Source of the DNA: Acutalibacter muris
Lineage (GTDB): Bacteria > Bacillota > Clostridia > Oscillospirales > Acutalibacteraceae
Direction: 5' to 3'
DNA: 64,000 bases
NCBI RefSeq assembly: GCF_002201475.1
Contig: NZ_CP021422.1
Coordinates: forward strand, 2,294,001-2,358,000
The translations under genes were made by a program, and so were the position numbers. Shown here piece by piece: positions 63,980 to 64,000 of this stretch. The notes under the pieces were generated by a model that saw only the letters and a list, made by a program, of their open reading frames with translations, was not told the DNA's origin and did no database searches. Position 1 is the stretch's first letter. Each line of letters opens with the position of its first letter.

Positions 63980-64000
63980 AAACCAAAATCTCCTCGCTGG

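Overview
The window looks like chromosome of a gut-type Clostridia (Oscillospiraceae/Lachnospiraceae-like). The reasons are the style of integrative conjugative element (ICE), a YesM/YesN two-component system beside LplABC-type sugar transporters, SLH and VPKTG-anchored surface proteins, and a Firmicutes-type mobile group II intron. No housekeeping gene fixes the species. Almost all of 1-58085 is one large element transcribed on the minus strand. 58086-64000 is a tRNA-associated array of small integrase elements.

ICE layout, read in the direction of transcription (right to left): ParA/ParB partition genes (57.9-56.2 kb); small accessory genes and a circularly permuted C5 DNA methyltransferase (56.2-54 kb); RepA with iteron-like repeats inside the gene (53.3-52.3 kb); a 2424-residue methylase/SNF2 helicase (51.5-44.2 kb); small leader-controlled genes, a candidate oriT, MobC and a MOBP-type relaxase (44.2-41.6 kb); VirB4 (41.5-39.8 kb); a HicB-like protein, an SLH protein and a 1993-residue thioester/CnaB/ester-bond adhesin (39.7-31.9 kb); a second surface protein; VirD4 (23.3-22.0 kb); a helix-turn-helix protein; a sigma-like regulator; a serine-recombinase cassette; and YodL/DUF3846/DUF3849-type accessory genes (6.1 kb to the left edge).

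Two carbohydrate modules sit in this backbone. Module 1 (7.3-21.4 kb) holds a solute-binding lipoprotein, two permeases, a GH106-like enzyme and a GH127 beta-L-arabinofuranosidase, divergent from a YesM kinase, a YesN regulator and a second GH127-related enzyme. It looks like a complete regulated system for a plant-wall oligosaccharide, except that it has no transport ATPase. Module 2 (24.28-29.93 kb) holds a solute-binding protein, two permeases, a sugar-phosphate isomerase-like protein and an MFS transporter. It replaces ICE core DNA: one edge cuts a group II intron lying in virD4, and the other is an in-frame fusion between a Cna-type surface protein and the sugar-binding lipoprotein.

The ICE appears to have lost transfer ability. 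VirB4 lacks its Walker A region and is frameshifted, VirD4 has lost its 5' half, DUF3849 is frameshifted by a 10-bp tandem duplication, XF1762 is fused to an Api92-like gene by deletion, and mobC has ATA where a start codon is expected. Assembly error at some of these joints cannot be excluded from sequence alone.

The right end of the ICE lies inside a tyrosine integrase gene, of which only the 3' end remains (58086-58258). That end, an intact tRNA-Tyr and the 3' half of tRNA-Thr form a 630-bp segment that recurs 4701 bp later. This suggests tandem small elements integrated at the tRNA-Thr anticodon loop, each carrying a tRNA-Tyr gene. The intact unit (58710-63410) encodes a truncated unknown protein, an AT-rich acetyltransferase, a YkgJ-type protein, a ribbon-helix-helix protein and the integrase. 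A further unit starts at the right edge with a frameshifted hepT.
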